From Clostridium sp. (GTDB taxonomy: Bacteria > Bacillota > Clostridia > Clostridiales > Clostridiaceae), in NCBI GenBank assembly GCA_029851835.1, contig JARKVD010000023.1:1-59705 (forward strand): a DNA stretch of 59,705 nucleotides, written 5' to 3'. The notes under the pieces are model-generated. The model was not told the DNA's origin and searched no databases. It was given only the letters and a program-made list of their open reading frames with translations. A program made the position numbers and the translations under genes. Shown here one piece after another: positions 52,822 through 59,705 of this stretch; position 1 is the first letter of the stretch; the number at the start of each line of letters is the position of its first letter.

Positions 52822-53136
52822 TTAAAATGTTTCTCCGCACTTCTTGCAAACTCTTACTTTAGTACCGTCTTCAAGTACTTTATTGCTTATTCTAGTTACG
52901 TTCTTACATTTATCGCAGTATAGCATAACTTTTGAGCTGTTTATAGCTCCTTCAAAGTTAACTATTCCACCTTGCATATTTTGTCTGTTTGGTTTTTGAT
53001 GTTTTGTTACTACGTTCACGCCAGCAACAACAACTTTTCCAGTCTTAGGATAAACAGCTAAAACTTCTCCAGTTTTACCTTTATCTTTTCCAGAGATAAC
53101 CATTACAGTGTCTTTCTTTCTAACATGTACTTTCAT
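52822..53136 (-). CDS. rplX: Ribosomal protein uL24 with C-terminal zinc ribbon
   Basis: 104 residues. The KOW domain (VHVRKKDTVMVISGKDKGKT) and KHQKPNRQNMQGGIVNFEGA are as usual. The last 35 residues carry two CxxC pairs (LYCDKCKNVTR and VRVCKKCGETF), a zinc ribbon found in some bacterial L24 proteins, for example in clostridia. It starts 50S assembly. Follows rplN by 17 bases. Confidence 0.96.
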   Translation of the reverse strand: MKVHVRKKDTVMVISGKDKGKTGEVLAVYPKTGKVVVAGVNVVTKHQKPNRQNMQGGIVNFEGAINSSKVMLYCDKCKNVTRISNKVLEDGTKVRVCKKCGETF

Positions 53137-53153
53137 TTCTGCTACCCCCTATC

Positions 53154-53522
53154 CTATAATACTTCAGGTGCTAATGATAATATTTTATTGTATTCTTTAT
53201 CTCTTAGCTCCCTAGCAACAGGTCCGAAGATACGAGTTCCTCTTGGATTCTTATCGTCTTTTATAATAACAGCTGCGTTCTCATCAAATCTGATATAAGT
53301 CCCGTCTGCTCTTCTTAAACCTTTAACTGATCTAACAATAACTGCTTTTACTACGTCACCTTTTTTAACAACTCCACCTGGTGTTGCACTTTTAACGCTA
53401 GCAACAATTACGTCTCCGATGTTTCCCCATTTTCTTTTGGAACCACCAAGTACTCTAATACACATTATCTCTTTAGCACCAGAGTTATCCGCTACTTTTA
53501 ATAATGTCTGTTGTTGTATCAT
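53154..53522 (-). CDS. rplN: Ribosomal protein uL14
   Basis: 122 residues: [60 protein letters not shown] and [18 protein letters not shown]. It forms a subunit bridge and binds silencing factor RsfS. Normal length; follows rpsQ by 23 bases. Confidence 0.97.
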   Translation of the reverse strand: MIQQQTLLKVADNSGAKEIMCIRVLGGSKRKWGNIGDVIVASVKSATPGGVVKKGDVVKAVIVRSVKGLRRADGTYIRFDENAAVIIKDDKNPRGTRIFGPVARELRDKEYNKILSLAPEVL

Positions 53523-53545
53523 GTAAATACCCTCCTTTCAGTTAA

Positions 53546-53800
53546 CTATTTAGCTCTTTCCATGATTTCAACAAGTCTCCATCTCTTATCTTTAGATAGT
53601 GGTCTTGTTTCCATTATTAATACTCTATCGTTAACTTTTGCTTCATTATTTTCATCATGAGCCTTGAATTTAGTTGTTCTATTAACTGTTTTACCGTAAA
53701 GTGGATGTCTAACTTTAGTCTCAACCGCAACAACGATTGTCTTATCCATTTTGTCAGATACTACTCTACCTATTCTTGTTTTTCTATACGCTCTTTCCAC
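53546..53800 (-). CDS. rpsQ: Ribosomal protein uS17
   Basis: 84 residues: [40 protein letters not shown] and [20 protein letters not shown]. It binds the 5' domain of 16S rRNA early in assembly. Follows rpmC by 21 bases. Confidence 0.97.
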   Translation of the reverse strand: MERAYRKTRIGRVVSDKMDKTIVVAVETKVRHPLYGKTVNRTTKFKAHDENNEAKVNDRVLIMETRPLSKDKRWRLVEIMERAK

Positions 53801-53821
53801 AAGATGAACCTCCTTTCAGTA

Positions 53822-54034
53822 TTACTGTTCGCAAGCCCTTAATTCTTCTTCTCTAAGGATGGTCTTAATTTGGGCTATAGACTTTTTAACCTGTTTAATT
53901 CTCATTGGGTTTTCTAACTGTCCTGTAGCTAACTGAAATCTTAGGTTAAATAATTCTGATTTAAGATCAGATAATTTTGCTTTTAAATCTTGAGCAGTAC
54001 TTTGTCTCAATTCTTTTAGTTCATTAGCCTTCAT
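53822..54034 (-). CDS. rpmC: Ribosomal protein uL29
   Basis: A 70-residue helical protein: [20 protein letters not shown] and [20 protein letters not shown]. It lies by the exit tunnel, where trigger factor and SRP dock. The start at 54034 lies within rplP, an 11-base overlap; the frame extends further into rplP, but the conserved Met fixes the start. Confidence 0.95.
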   Translation of the reverse strand: MKANELKELRQSTAQDLKAKLSDLKSELFNLRFQLATGQLENPMRIKQVKKSIAQIKTILREEELRACEQ

Positions 54035-54467
54035 TGATTTCACCACCCATTTCCTCAAAATCTCTTCTAGTAACAAATTTAGTTGTTACAGGTAATTTGT
54101 GAGATGCAAGTCTCATTGCTTCTCTAGCAGCTTCTTCTGATACTCCAGATATTTCGAATAATACTCTACCTGGTTTAACTACTGCTACCCAATATTCTGG
54201 TGAACCCTTACCAGATCCCATACGAGTCTCTGCTGGTTTCTCAGTTACTGGTTTGTCAGGGAAGATTTTTATCCAAACCTTTCCTCCTCTTTTAACGTAT
54301 CTATTTATAGCGATTCTGGCAGATTCGATTTGGTTGCTTGTAATCCAACCGCACTCAGTTGCTTGTAAAGCAAAGTCTCCATAAGCTATGAAGTTACCTC
54401 TTGTAGCTTTACCTTTCATTCTACCACGTTGTACCTTACGATGTTTAACTCTTTTAGGCATTAACAT
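54024..54467 (-). CDS. rplP: Ribosomal protein uL16
   Basis: 147 residues: [40 protein letters not shown] and [20 protein letters not shown]. It shapes the A-tRNA channel of the 50S subunit. GGAGG lies eight bases before the first ATG, giving two residues before the usual MPKR. The end overlaps rpmC. Confidence 0.97.
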   Translation of the reverse strand: MLMPKRVKHRKVQRGRMKGKATRGNFIAYGDFALQATECGWITSNQIESARIAINRYVKRGGKVWIKIFPDKPVTEKPAETRMGSGKGSPEYWVAVVKPGRVLFEISGVSEEAAREAMRLASHKLPVTTKFVTRRDFEEMGGEINEG

Positions 54468-54494
54468 GTCAAATTCCTCCTTCCTTACACGTTA

Positions 54495-55160
54495 TTATGA
54501 GTTTGATTCTTCCTTTTGAACTTTCTTTGTTGGAAGAACTTCACCTTTGTATACCCAAACTTTAACTCCGATTTTTCCATAGATTGTGTCTGCTTCTGCA
54601 AATCCATAATCTATATCAGCTCTTAATGTTTGTAGTGGAATAGTTCCTTCATGGTACTGCTCTGTTCTAGCAATTTCAGCTCCACCTAATCTTCCTGAAC
54701 ATGCAGTCTTAACTCCCTTAACACCTGTTCTCATAGCTCTTTGAATTGTTTGTTTCATAGCTCTTCTGAAAGATATTCTCTTTTCAAGTTGAGCTGCTAT
54801 GTTTTCAGCCATTAATTGAGAATCATTTTCTGGAGTTTTAACTTCAACTATGTTGATTAAAACAAATTTATCTCCAACAACATTTTTTAATCCAGCTTTA
54901 AGTTCTTCTATACCTTGACCGCCTTTTCCGATAACCATTCCTGGTTTAGCAGTGTGTATGTTAACTTTAACTCTTTTAGCTGCTCTTTCTATCTCAATTT
55001 TTGATATACCAGCAGTGAATAGCTTTTTCTTTAAGTATTCTCTGATAGCATTATCTTCAATTAAGTTATCTGCAAAATTTTTCTTATCTGCATACCATTT
55101 AGCGTCCCAATCCTTGATAACACCAACTCTTAGGCCGTGTGGATGTACTTTTTGACCCAC
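54495..55160 (-). CDS. rpsC: Ribosomal protein uS3
   Basis: 221 residues: [20 protein letters not shown], a KH domain with [20 protein letters not shown] (GxxG loop), and the C-terminal [20 protein letters not shown]. It lines the mRNA entry channel. Follows rplV by 16 bases. Confidence 0.98.
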   Translation of the reverse strand: MGQKVHPHGLRVGVIKDWDAKWYADKKNFADNLIEDNAIREYLKKKLFTAGISKIEIERAAKRVKVNIHTAKPGMVIGKGGQGIEELKAGLKNVVGDKFVLINIVEVKTPENDSQLMAENIAAQLEKRISFRRAMKQTIQRAMRTGVKGVKTACSGRLGGAEIARTEQYHEGTIPLQTLRADIDYGFAEADTIYGKIGVKVWVYKGEVLPTKKVQKEESNS

Positions 55161-55176
55161 TCTATTTCCCTCCTTT

Positions 55177-55512
55177 TTAAGCTCTTTCTTTAACTACGAT
55201 AGTTATATGGCTAGTTCTCTTTAATATTCTGAATGCTCTTCCTTGAGCGTGTGGTCTAAATCTCTTTAATGTTGGACCTGCACCAGTGTGAGCCTCCGCA
55301 ACATATAGTCTGCTTCTATCCAAATTGAAGTTGTTTTCTGCATTCGCAACAGCTGATTTTAATAATTTGTTTACCACAACAGCTGCATCTTTTGGAGTAT
55401 ATTGTAATATAGCGAAAGCTTCATTTACATTTTTATCTCTTATAAGGTCAAGAACGATCCCAACTTTCATAGGAGACATTCTTACATATTTAGCTATAGC
55501 TTTAGCTTCCAT
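55177..55512 (-). CDS. rplV: Ribosomal protein uL22
   Basis: 111 residues: [40 protein letters not shown] and the tunnel loop [20 protein letters not shown]. Its long hairpin lines the exit tunnel. Follows rpsS by 22 bases. The macrolide-contact loop is intact. Confidence 0.97.
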   Translation of the reverse strand: MEAKAIAKYVRMSPMKVGIVLDLIRDKNVNEAFAILQYTPKDAAVVVNKLLKSAVANAENNFNLDRSRLYVAEAHTGAGPTLKRFRPHAQGRAFRILKRTSHITIVVKERA

Positions 55513-55534
55513 TGATAACTTCCTCCTTCCTGTA

Positions 55535-55816
55535 CTATCTCATTCTACTTGATTTTTCCTTAGCAATATGACCTTTGAAAGTTCTAGTTAATGCGAACTC
55601 TCCAAGCTTGTGTCCTACCATATCTTCTTGGATATAAACTGGAACGTGCTTTCTTCCGTCATGTACAGCGATTGTGTGTCCTATCATTTGTGGAAAAATA
55701 GTAGAACTTCTTGACCAAGTCTTAACAACTTTCTTCTCGCCTGCTTTATTCATTTCTTCTATCTTCTTAAGAAGAGATTCTTTTACAAAAGGTCCTTTTT
55801 TTATTGATCTACTCAC
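55535..55816 (-). CDS. rpsS: Ribosomal protein uS19
   Basis: 93 residues with [40 protein letters not shown] and [20 protein letters not shown]. It lies in the 30S head with S13. It starts at a GTG at 55816 with GGGAGG nine bases before; the frame continues to 55840, but those residues fall in the ribosome-binding region. Confidence 0.96.
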   Translation of the reverse strand: MSRSIKKGPFVKESLLKKIEEMNKAGEKKVVKTWSRSSTIFPQMIGHTIAVHDGRKHVPVYIQEDMVGHKLGEFALTRTFKGHIAKEKSSRMR

Positions 55817-55878
55817 TTTTAGTGGCCTCCCTTCATGCAAACTACTTATAATCAGAAGAGAAATCTATTCTCTTCTAA

Positions 55879-56712
55879 TTACTTGCTATTTCTTTTCTTA
55901 ACAATAAATTTATCAGAGTATTTCTTAGTCTTTCTAGTTTTGTATCCAAGAGCTGGTTTACCCCATGGAGTACGTGGGCTAGCATGACCGATTGGAGATC
56001 TTCCTTCTCCACCTCCGTGTGGGTGGTCATTAGGGTTCATAACAGAACCTCTAACTGTAGGTCTGATACCCATATGTCTCTTTCTTCCTGCTTTACCAAC
56101 CTTAACAATCTCGTGAGTTAAGTTAGAAACTGTTCCTATAGTAGCTCTGCAGTTTACTCTAATATATCTTACTTCGCCAGAAGGTAATCTGAATTGAGCA
56201 TAATCTGCTTCTTTAGCCATTAATTGAGCTGAAGATCCTGCAGATCTAACTAATTGAGCACCTTTTCCAACTTGAAGCTCGATGTTATGAACTATAGTAC
56301 CAACTGGAATGTTAGCTATTGGAAGAGTGTTTCCAATTTTGATATCTGCATCTGGTCCAGATACTACAGTATCACCAACTTTTAATCCAACTGGAGCTAT
56401 GATGTATCTCTTTTCACCATCAGCATATACAACTAATGCTATGTAAGCAGATCTGTTTGGATCATACTCGATAGTTGCAACTTTCGCTGGGATACCATCT
56501 TTAGTTCTCTTGAAATCTATTAATCTATATTTTTGTTTCGCTCCACCACCGTGGTGACGAACAGTTATTTTACCTTGAGCATTTCTACCACCTGTTTTCT
56601 TCTTTGTTACAAGAAGTGACTTCTCAGGTACATTTGTAGTTATTTCTTCAAATGATGCCATAGTCATGTTTCTTCTTGAAGGAGTAGTAGGTTTAAACTT
56701 TTTAACTGCCAT
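55879..56712 (-). CDS. rplB: Ribosomal protein uL2
   Basis: 277 residues: [40 protein letters not shown] and the catalytic-site loop [20 protein letters not shown] with the conserved His. It is needed for peptidyl transfer and subunit joining. Follows rplW by 60 bases. Confidence 0.98.
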   Translation of the reverse strand: MAVKKFKPTTPSRRNMTMASFEEITTNVPEKSLLVTKKKTGGRNAQGKITVRHHGGGAKQKYRLIDFKRTKDGIPAKVATIEYDPNRSAYIALVVYADGEKRYIIAPVGLKVGDTVVSGPDADIKIGNTLPIANIPVGTIVHNIELQVGKGAQLVRSAGSSAQLMAKEADYAQFRLPSGEVRYIRVNCRATIGTVSNLTHEIVKVGKAGRKRHMGIRPTVRGSVMNPNDHPHGGGEGRSPIGHASPRTPWGKPALGYKTRKTKKYSDKFIVKKRNSK

Positions 56713-56772
56713 TAGGTTTCCCTCCCTTTTCAGCTTATCTGGCTACTCGCCAATACTTGCTTTTTATATTTA

Positions 56773-57069
56773 TTATTGCATTCCCTCAAAGAATTCAATA
56801 GTCTTGCTGTCTGCTGTTAATGTAACAACTGCTTTTTTGAAGTCAGCTCTCTTACCAACGTGAACTCCAACTCTTTTAACTTTACCTAAGTTTCTAAGAG
56901 TTTTAACGTCTTCAACTTTAACTCCAAATACTTCTTCAACAGCTTTCTTTATTTGAACTTTGTTAGCGTGTATGTCAACGATGAAAGTGTATTTCTTTTC
57001 TGCCATAGCAGCCATACTTTTTTCAGTTATAACAGGTTTTCTTATGATATCATAACTAGTCATTTTCAT
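56773..57069 (-). CDS. rplW: Ribosomal protein uL23
   Basis: 98 residues: [40 protein letters not shown] and [20 protein letters not shown]. It is the docking site for trigger factor and SRP at the tunnel exit. Its ATG overlaps the rplD stop by one base, so the two are coupled. Confidence 0.97.
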   Translation of the reverse strand: MKMTSYDIIRKPVITEKSMAAMAEKKYTFIVDIHANKVQIKKAVEEVFGVKVEDVKTLRNLGKVKRVGVHVGKRADFKKAVVTLTADSKTIEFFEGMQ

Positions 57070-57689
57070 TATGCATACACCTCCTCAATTTTTGATACAG
57101 CTTCTTTAGTGATCATTAAGTTCTCATATTTTAATATGTCGTAAACATTTATGTTGTTTACTGGAACTACTGCTACACCAGGAATGTTTCTAGCTGATTT
57201 ATAAACATTCTCGTTTGATTCAGCAACTACGATTAATGTCTTCTTAGCTTCGAAAGCATTTAACATGTTAACTACTGCTTTAGTTTTTGGAGCTTCAAAA
57301 GATAAGCTTTCTAAAACTATCATTTCGTTATCTTGTACTTTAGAAGTTAAAGCTGATTTCATAGCTGTTCTTCTCATGCTCTTTGGAACTGAAACTCTGT
57401 AGTCACGTGGTTTTGGTGCGAACACGATACCTCCGTGGATCCATTGTGGAGCTCTTATAGAACCTTGTCTTGCTCTTCCTGTTCCTTTTTGTCTCCAAGG
57501 CTTGATTCCTCCGCCTCTTACTTCAGCTCTAGTTTTAGCACTTTGAGTTCCTTGTCTCTTGTTAGCTAATTGAGCTAATACAACTTGGTGCATAGCTTCA
57601 ACGCTAACTTCAGCACCAAATATGCTTTCATTTAATTGGATTTCTCCAACTTCTTTTCTCTCAGTGTTATACACTTTTAATGTAGGCAT
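57069..57689 (-). CDS. rplD: Ribosomal protein uL4
   Basis: 206 residues: [40 protein letters not shown] and [20 protein letters not shown], the loop that reaches the exit tunnel. In other bacteria L4 regulates its own operon through the mRNA leader; a structured leader precedes rpsJ here. Follows rplC by 17 bases. Confidence 0.97.
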   Translation of the reverse strand: MPTLKVYNTERKEVGEIQLNESIFGAEVSVEAMHQVVLAQLANKRQGTQSAKTRAEVRGGGIKPWRQKGTGRARQGSIRAPQWIHGGIVFAPKPRDYRVSVPKSMRRTAMKSALTSKVQDNEMIVLESLSFEAPKTKAVVNMLNAFEAKKTLIVVAESNENVYKSARNIPGVAVVPVNNINVYDILKYENLMITKEAVSKIEEVYA

Positions 57690-57706
57690 TCTGCATCCTC
57701 CTTCCC

Positions 57707-58336
57707 TTATGCTTTAACAGCGTCTCTTATTACTACTAAACCTTTGTTTGGTCCAGGTATTCCACCCTTAATAAGAATTATATTTTTCTCAGGTATTACT
57801 CTTACTACTTCAAGGTTTAATACTGTTGTATTTACAGAACCCATATGTCCAGGCATTTTTTTGTTTTTGAAAGTTCTTGATGGATCTGATGATGCTCCCA
57901 TAGAACCAACTGCTCTGTGGAACTTAGAACCGTGGCTCATAGGTCCTCTATGGAAGTTGTGTCTCTTAATAACACCAGCGAATCCTTTTCCTTTAGATAC
58001 ACCAGATACGTCTATTTTATCTCCAGCAGCAAAAACTTCTGCTTTGATTTCGCTTCCTACTTCGTAAGCGCTTGTATCTTCTAATCTAAACTCTTTTATG
58101 TGTCTTCTTACAACAACACCTGCTTTATCGAACTCACCTTTCTTTGGCTTGTTAACGATATTTTCTCTTATATCACCGAATCCAACTTTTATTGCTTCGT
58201 ATCCATCATTTTCAACAGTTTTCTTTTGGATAACTACGCATGGACCTGCTTCTACAACTGTAACTGGTATCACTCTTCTGTTCTCATCGAATATCTGAGT
58301 CATTCCTAATTTTTTACCCATTATAGCTTTTTTCAT
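57707..58336 (-). CDS. rplC: Ribosomal protein uL3
   Basis: 209 residues: [60 protein letters not shown] and the glutamine-methylation-region-type [16 protein letters not shown]. It starts 50S assembly near the peptidyl centre. It is separated from rpsJ by 103 bases with hairpins. Confidence 0.97.
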   Translation of the reverse strand: MKKAIMGKKLGMTQIFDENRRVIPVTVVEAGPCVVIQKKTVENDGYEAIKVGFGDIRENIVNKPKKGEFDKAGVVVRRHIKEFRLEDTSAYEVGSEIKAEVFAAGDKIDVSGVSKGKGFAGVIKRHNFHRGPMSHGSKFHRAVGSMGASSDPSRTFKNKKMPGHMGSVNTTVLNLEVVRVIPEKNIILIKGGIPGPNKGLVVIRDAVKA

Positions 58337-58362
58337 TACAATACACCTCCTACTTATTAGCG

Positions 58363-58431
58363 GATCACCTTAGTGATCATAATAGTTAGTAATAGTTTTT
58401 CTATTACCCGTACTATTAGTTGTTATCAACT
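58363..58431 (-). promoter_or_regulatory. Three hairpins in the rpsJ-rplC spacer
   Basis: Hairpin GATCAC-N4-GTGATC (58363-58378), a two-step stem of AATAGT and GTAATAG with their partners (58381-58417), and AGTTG-N4-CAACT (58418-58431). Together they fill most of the 103-nt spacer and end just before the rplC ribosome-binding site. Confidence 0.5.
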
Positions 58432-58439
58432 AAATACGA

Positions 58440-58748
58440 TTATAATTTTATTTCGATATCTACGCCTGCTGGTAAATCTAATCTCATTAAGGCATCAACA
58501 GTTTTTGGTGATGGACTTAATATATCGATTAGTCTCTTGTGAGTTCTTATTTCGAACTGCTCTCTTGAATCTTTGTATTTGTGTGGAGCTCTTAGGATAG
58601 TTATAACATCTTTCTCAGTTGGTAGTGGCACTGGACCAGCAACCTTAGCTCCTGTGTTCTTAGCAGTCTCAACAATCTTCTCTGCTGATTGATCAAGTAT
58701 TGTGTGATCAAACGCTTTTAATCTAATTCTGATTTTTTGTTTTGACAT
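58440..58748 (-). CDS. rpsJ: Ribosomal protein uS10
   Basis: 102 residues: [40 protein letters not shown] and [21 protein letters not shown] 30S head protein, also NusE in transcription antitermination. First gene of the S10-spc-alpha series, with a leader of about 210 nt and a good promoter upstream. AAGGAGGG precedes the ATG. Confidence 0.98.
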   Translation of the reverse strand: MSKQKIRIRLKAFDHTILDQSAEKIVETAKNTGAKVAGPVPLPTEKDVITILRAPHKYKDSREQFEIRTHKRLIDILSPSPKTVDALMRLDLPAGVDIEIKL

Positions 58749-58962
58749 TGTATTCCCTCCTTTTCATCGCACGCTATTACTTCTTACGCGCAACAGCGGA
58801 TGTTCTGTAAACTGTTCCTAGTGTTTCCTATTTTTCAAGAAAACAATAGAGACACCACAGACCCCGTCGCCCAATTCTTGATTAGGGCATGCTCGGTTAA
58901 GAATTCCCCCGGAAGTCCGGCAACCTCTTACCTCATCGCTGTTACCTCATTGCAACTTCTAT
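58749..58962 (-). promoter_or_regulatory. Structured S10-operon leader RNA
   Basis: About 200 nt between the promoter and rpsJ, richer in G+C than its surroundings. It holds hairpins GTGTTTCCTATTTTTC / GAAAACAATAGAGACAC (58821-58855), CCGG-AAGT-CCGG (58909-58920), GCCC/GGGC and AATTCTT/AAGAATT (58869-58905), and the repeat ATGAGGTAA twice near the 5' end. No ORF with a start site. This is the usual site of ribosomal-protein autoregulation; the ligand (for example L4 or S10) is not shown. Confidence 0.6.
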
Positions 58963-58991
58963 AGTATACATTATTTTAGCGTCTTTGACAA
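58963..58991 (-). promoter_or_regulatory. Promoter of the S10-spc-alpha superoperon
   Basis: On the minus strand TTGTCA (58991-58986), exactly 17 nt, TATACT (58968-58963), close to the sigma-A consensus. No other strong promoter was seen before rplM at 39.8 kb. Confidence 0.8.
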
Positions 58992-59276
58992 GACTTTTTC
59001 TCATTTTTTATTCTTGCCAAATACTTGATATTACTTACCTTTATTCTAAAAATTTGAACGAATTTTATTTCAATTCAAATATATATATCATATATATTTT
59101 ATCCCTCGATATTAAATTGCATTCAGTGTTAATTGATGATTTTCCCAAAAATACAACTTATTATTATGCTAAATTGTACTTTGTTTAATTCATCTTTTCT
59201 CGGACTACATTTACTACATTTAGTTATTCTACACTAAGTTACATCTAATTTCAATACTCAAAATTAGGTAAAAAAA

Positions 59277-59306
59277 ATAGAGAGATGGGCGTCCCCCTCT
59301 CTCTAT
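59277..59306 (-). terminator. Terminator downstream of tuf
   Basis: Outer arms ATAGAGAGA (59277-59285) and TCTCTCTAT (59298-59306) with an inner GGG/CCC pair. On the minus strand a run of T follows. It separates the tuf transcript from the S10 promoter. Confidence 0.75.
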
Positions 59307-59312
59307 CTTTTT

Positions 59313-59580
59313 TCTATAGATTTTATTGTGCACACGACTTCCATATAACATCCTAGTGTTACGTTGACAACTCCTCTGTTATTGAAAGTCTTATTTTAGA
59401 ATTCTTTTTAGTCTTTTAAGACTATCTTTTATCCATTAAGGATTTTAACTAGTTATTTCTGTTCTTATTTAAAAGAACTATTTACTTAAGCTTTTTAATC
59501 TCTCTTACGAGATTTATCATGATTATATATTTGAAATTTTAATTACTTTTTAAGGGTAGTTATTATACTATCATTTAAAA
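59313..59580. other. Long tuf 3' region without a gene
   Basis: A/T-rich sequence of about 270 bp between the tuf stop codon and its clear terminator. Small palindromes occur (AGTCTT-TT-AAGACT at 59410-59423, AATCTC-N6-GAGATT near 59498-59515) but no ORF or strong terminator. Just left of the terminator, CTACATTTAGTTATTCTACACTA (split around 59213-59234) echoes a segment at 25789-25811. Confidence 0.4.
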
Positions 59581-59705
59581 TTATTCAATGATCGCAGTAA
59601 CAACTCCTGAACCTACAGTTCTTCCACCTTCTCTGATCGCGAATCTTAATCCTTCATCCATAGCGATTGCAGTGATTAATTCAACGTTCATGTCGATGTG
59701 GTCTC
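59581..59705 (-). CDS. tuf: Elongation factor Tu, C-terminal end (runs off the window)
   Basis: The complement reads 40 residues ending at TAA (59583-59581): [20 protein letters not shown], then [16 protein letters not shown], the invariant C-terminus of domain 3 of EF-Tu. The rest of the gene lies beyond the right edge. EF-Tu brings aminoacyl-tRNA to the ribosome; tuf before rpsJ is the expected order. Confidence 0.97.
   Translation of the reverse strand, partial: DHIDMNVELITAIAMDEGLRFAIREGGRTVGSGVVTAIIE

Noticed and set aside
58860-58960. Lysine-riboswitch-like AGAGGTTGC in the rpsJ leader
   Set aside because: The short match is not followed by the other conserved riboswitch blocks, and the downstream gene is ribosomal.

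Overview
The window is about 60 kb of AT-rich DNA from the chromosome of a low-GC, probably anaerobic, spore-forming Firmicute. A member of Clostridium sensu stricto (cluster I) is the best fit. The reasons are the adenosylcobalamin-dependent glutamate mutase/methylaspartate fermentation genes, a ptb-buk butyrate module, a ferredoxin-linked 2-oxoacid oxidoreductase, a CwlD-type sporulation amidase and clostridial ribosomal gene order. The glutamate mutase sigma subunit closely resembles the C. cochlearium/C. tetanomorphum proteins as I remember them, but the species cannot be fixed from sequence reading alone. Nearly everything is on the minus strand. The plus-strand genes are a two-component system (6.4-8.9 kb) and one unrecognised membrane-anchored protein with a tiny ORF behind it (19.7-20.9 kb).

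Layout, left to right. 0-4.2 kb: the start of a chromate transporter, two bactofilin-like genes flanking a YhbD-like gene, and an MFS exporter. 4.4-9 kb: a lipoprotein FMN/FAD fumarate-reductase-like enzyme, divergent from a YesM/YesN-type sensor kinase and regulator. 9.1-15.9 kb: a four-subunit 2-oxoacid:ferredoxin oxidoreductase, a small P-loop ATPase, and buk-ptb-buk. 15.9-19.6 kb: c-di-AMP synthase (cdaA), its regulator cdaR, and a FAD-dependent dehydrogenase. 20.9-22.5 kb: an ECF sigma factor and its anti-sigma. 22.8-33 kb: a GntR regulator followed by glutamate mutase (glmS, glmL, glmE), methylaspartate ammonia-lyase, a two-subunit class I hydro-lyase (mesaconase) and citDEF (citramalate lyase). 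Together these form a complete route from glutamate to pyruvate plus acetate. 33-38.6 kb: cwlD, a Na/Pi cotransporter, oleate hydratase and a TetR regulator. 38.9-59.7 kb: rplM-rpsI, truA, the ECF transporter core, the S10-spc-alpha ribosomal superoperon, and the tail of tuf.

Metabolically the left two thirds form one theme. Glutamate is rearranged to 3-methylaspartate, deaminated to mesaconate, hydrated to citramalate and split to acetate and pyruvate. The 2-oxoacid:ferredoxin oxidoreductase and the phosphotransbutyrylase/kinase pair can turn acyl-CoA into ATP. The exported flavoenzyme may act as a sink for reducing equivalents.

Regulatory structure is clear in places. There are good sigma-A-type promoters before the GntR, buk2, rplM and rpsJ genes, and an ECF-type promoter before the sigma gene. 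A GntR operator candidate sits beside its own promoter, and many intrinsic terminators are visible. A dispersed 45-75 bp hairpin repeat occurs at least six times between genes in the left 38 kb. No tRNA, rRNA, CRISPR array, prophage or insertion sequence was seen.
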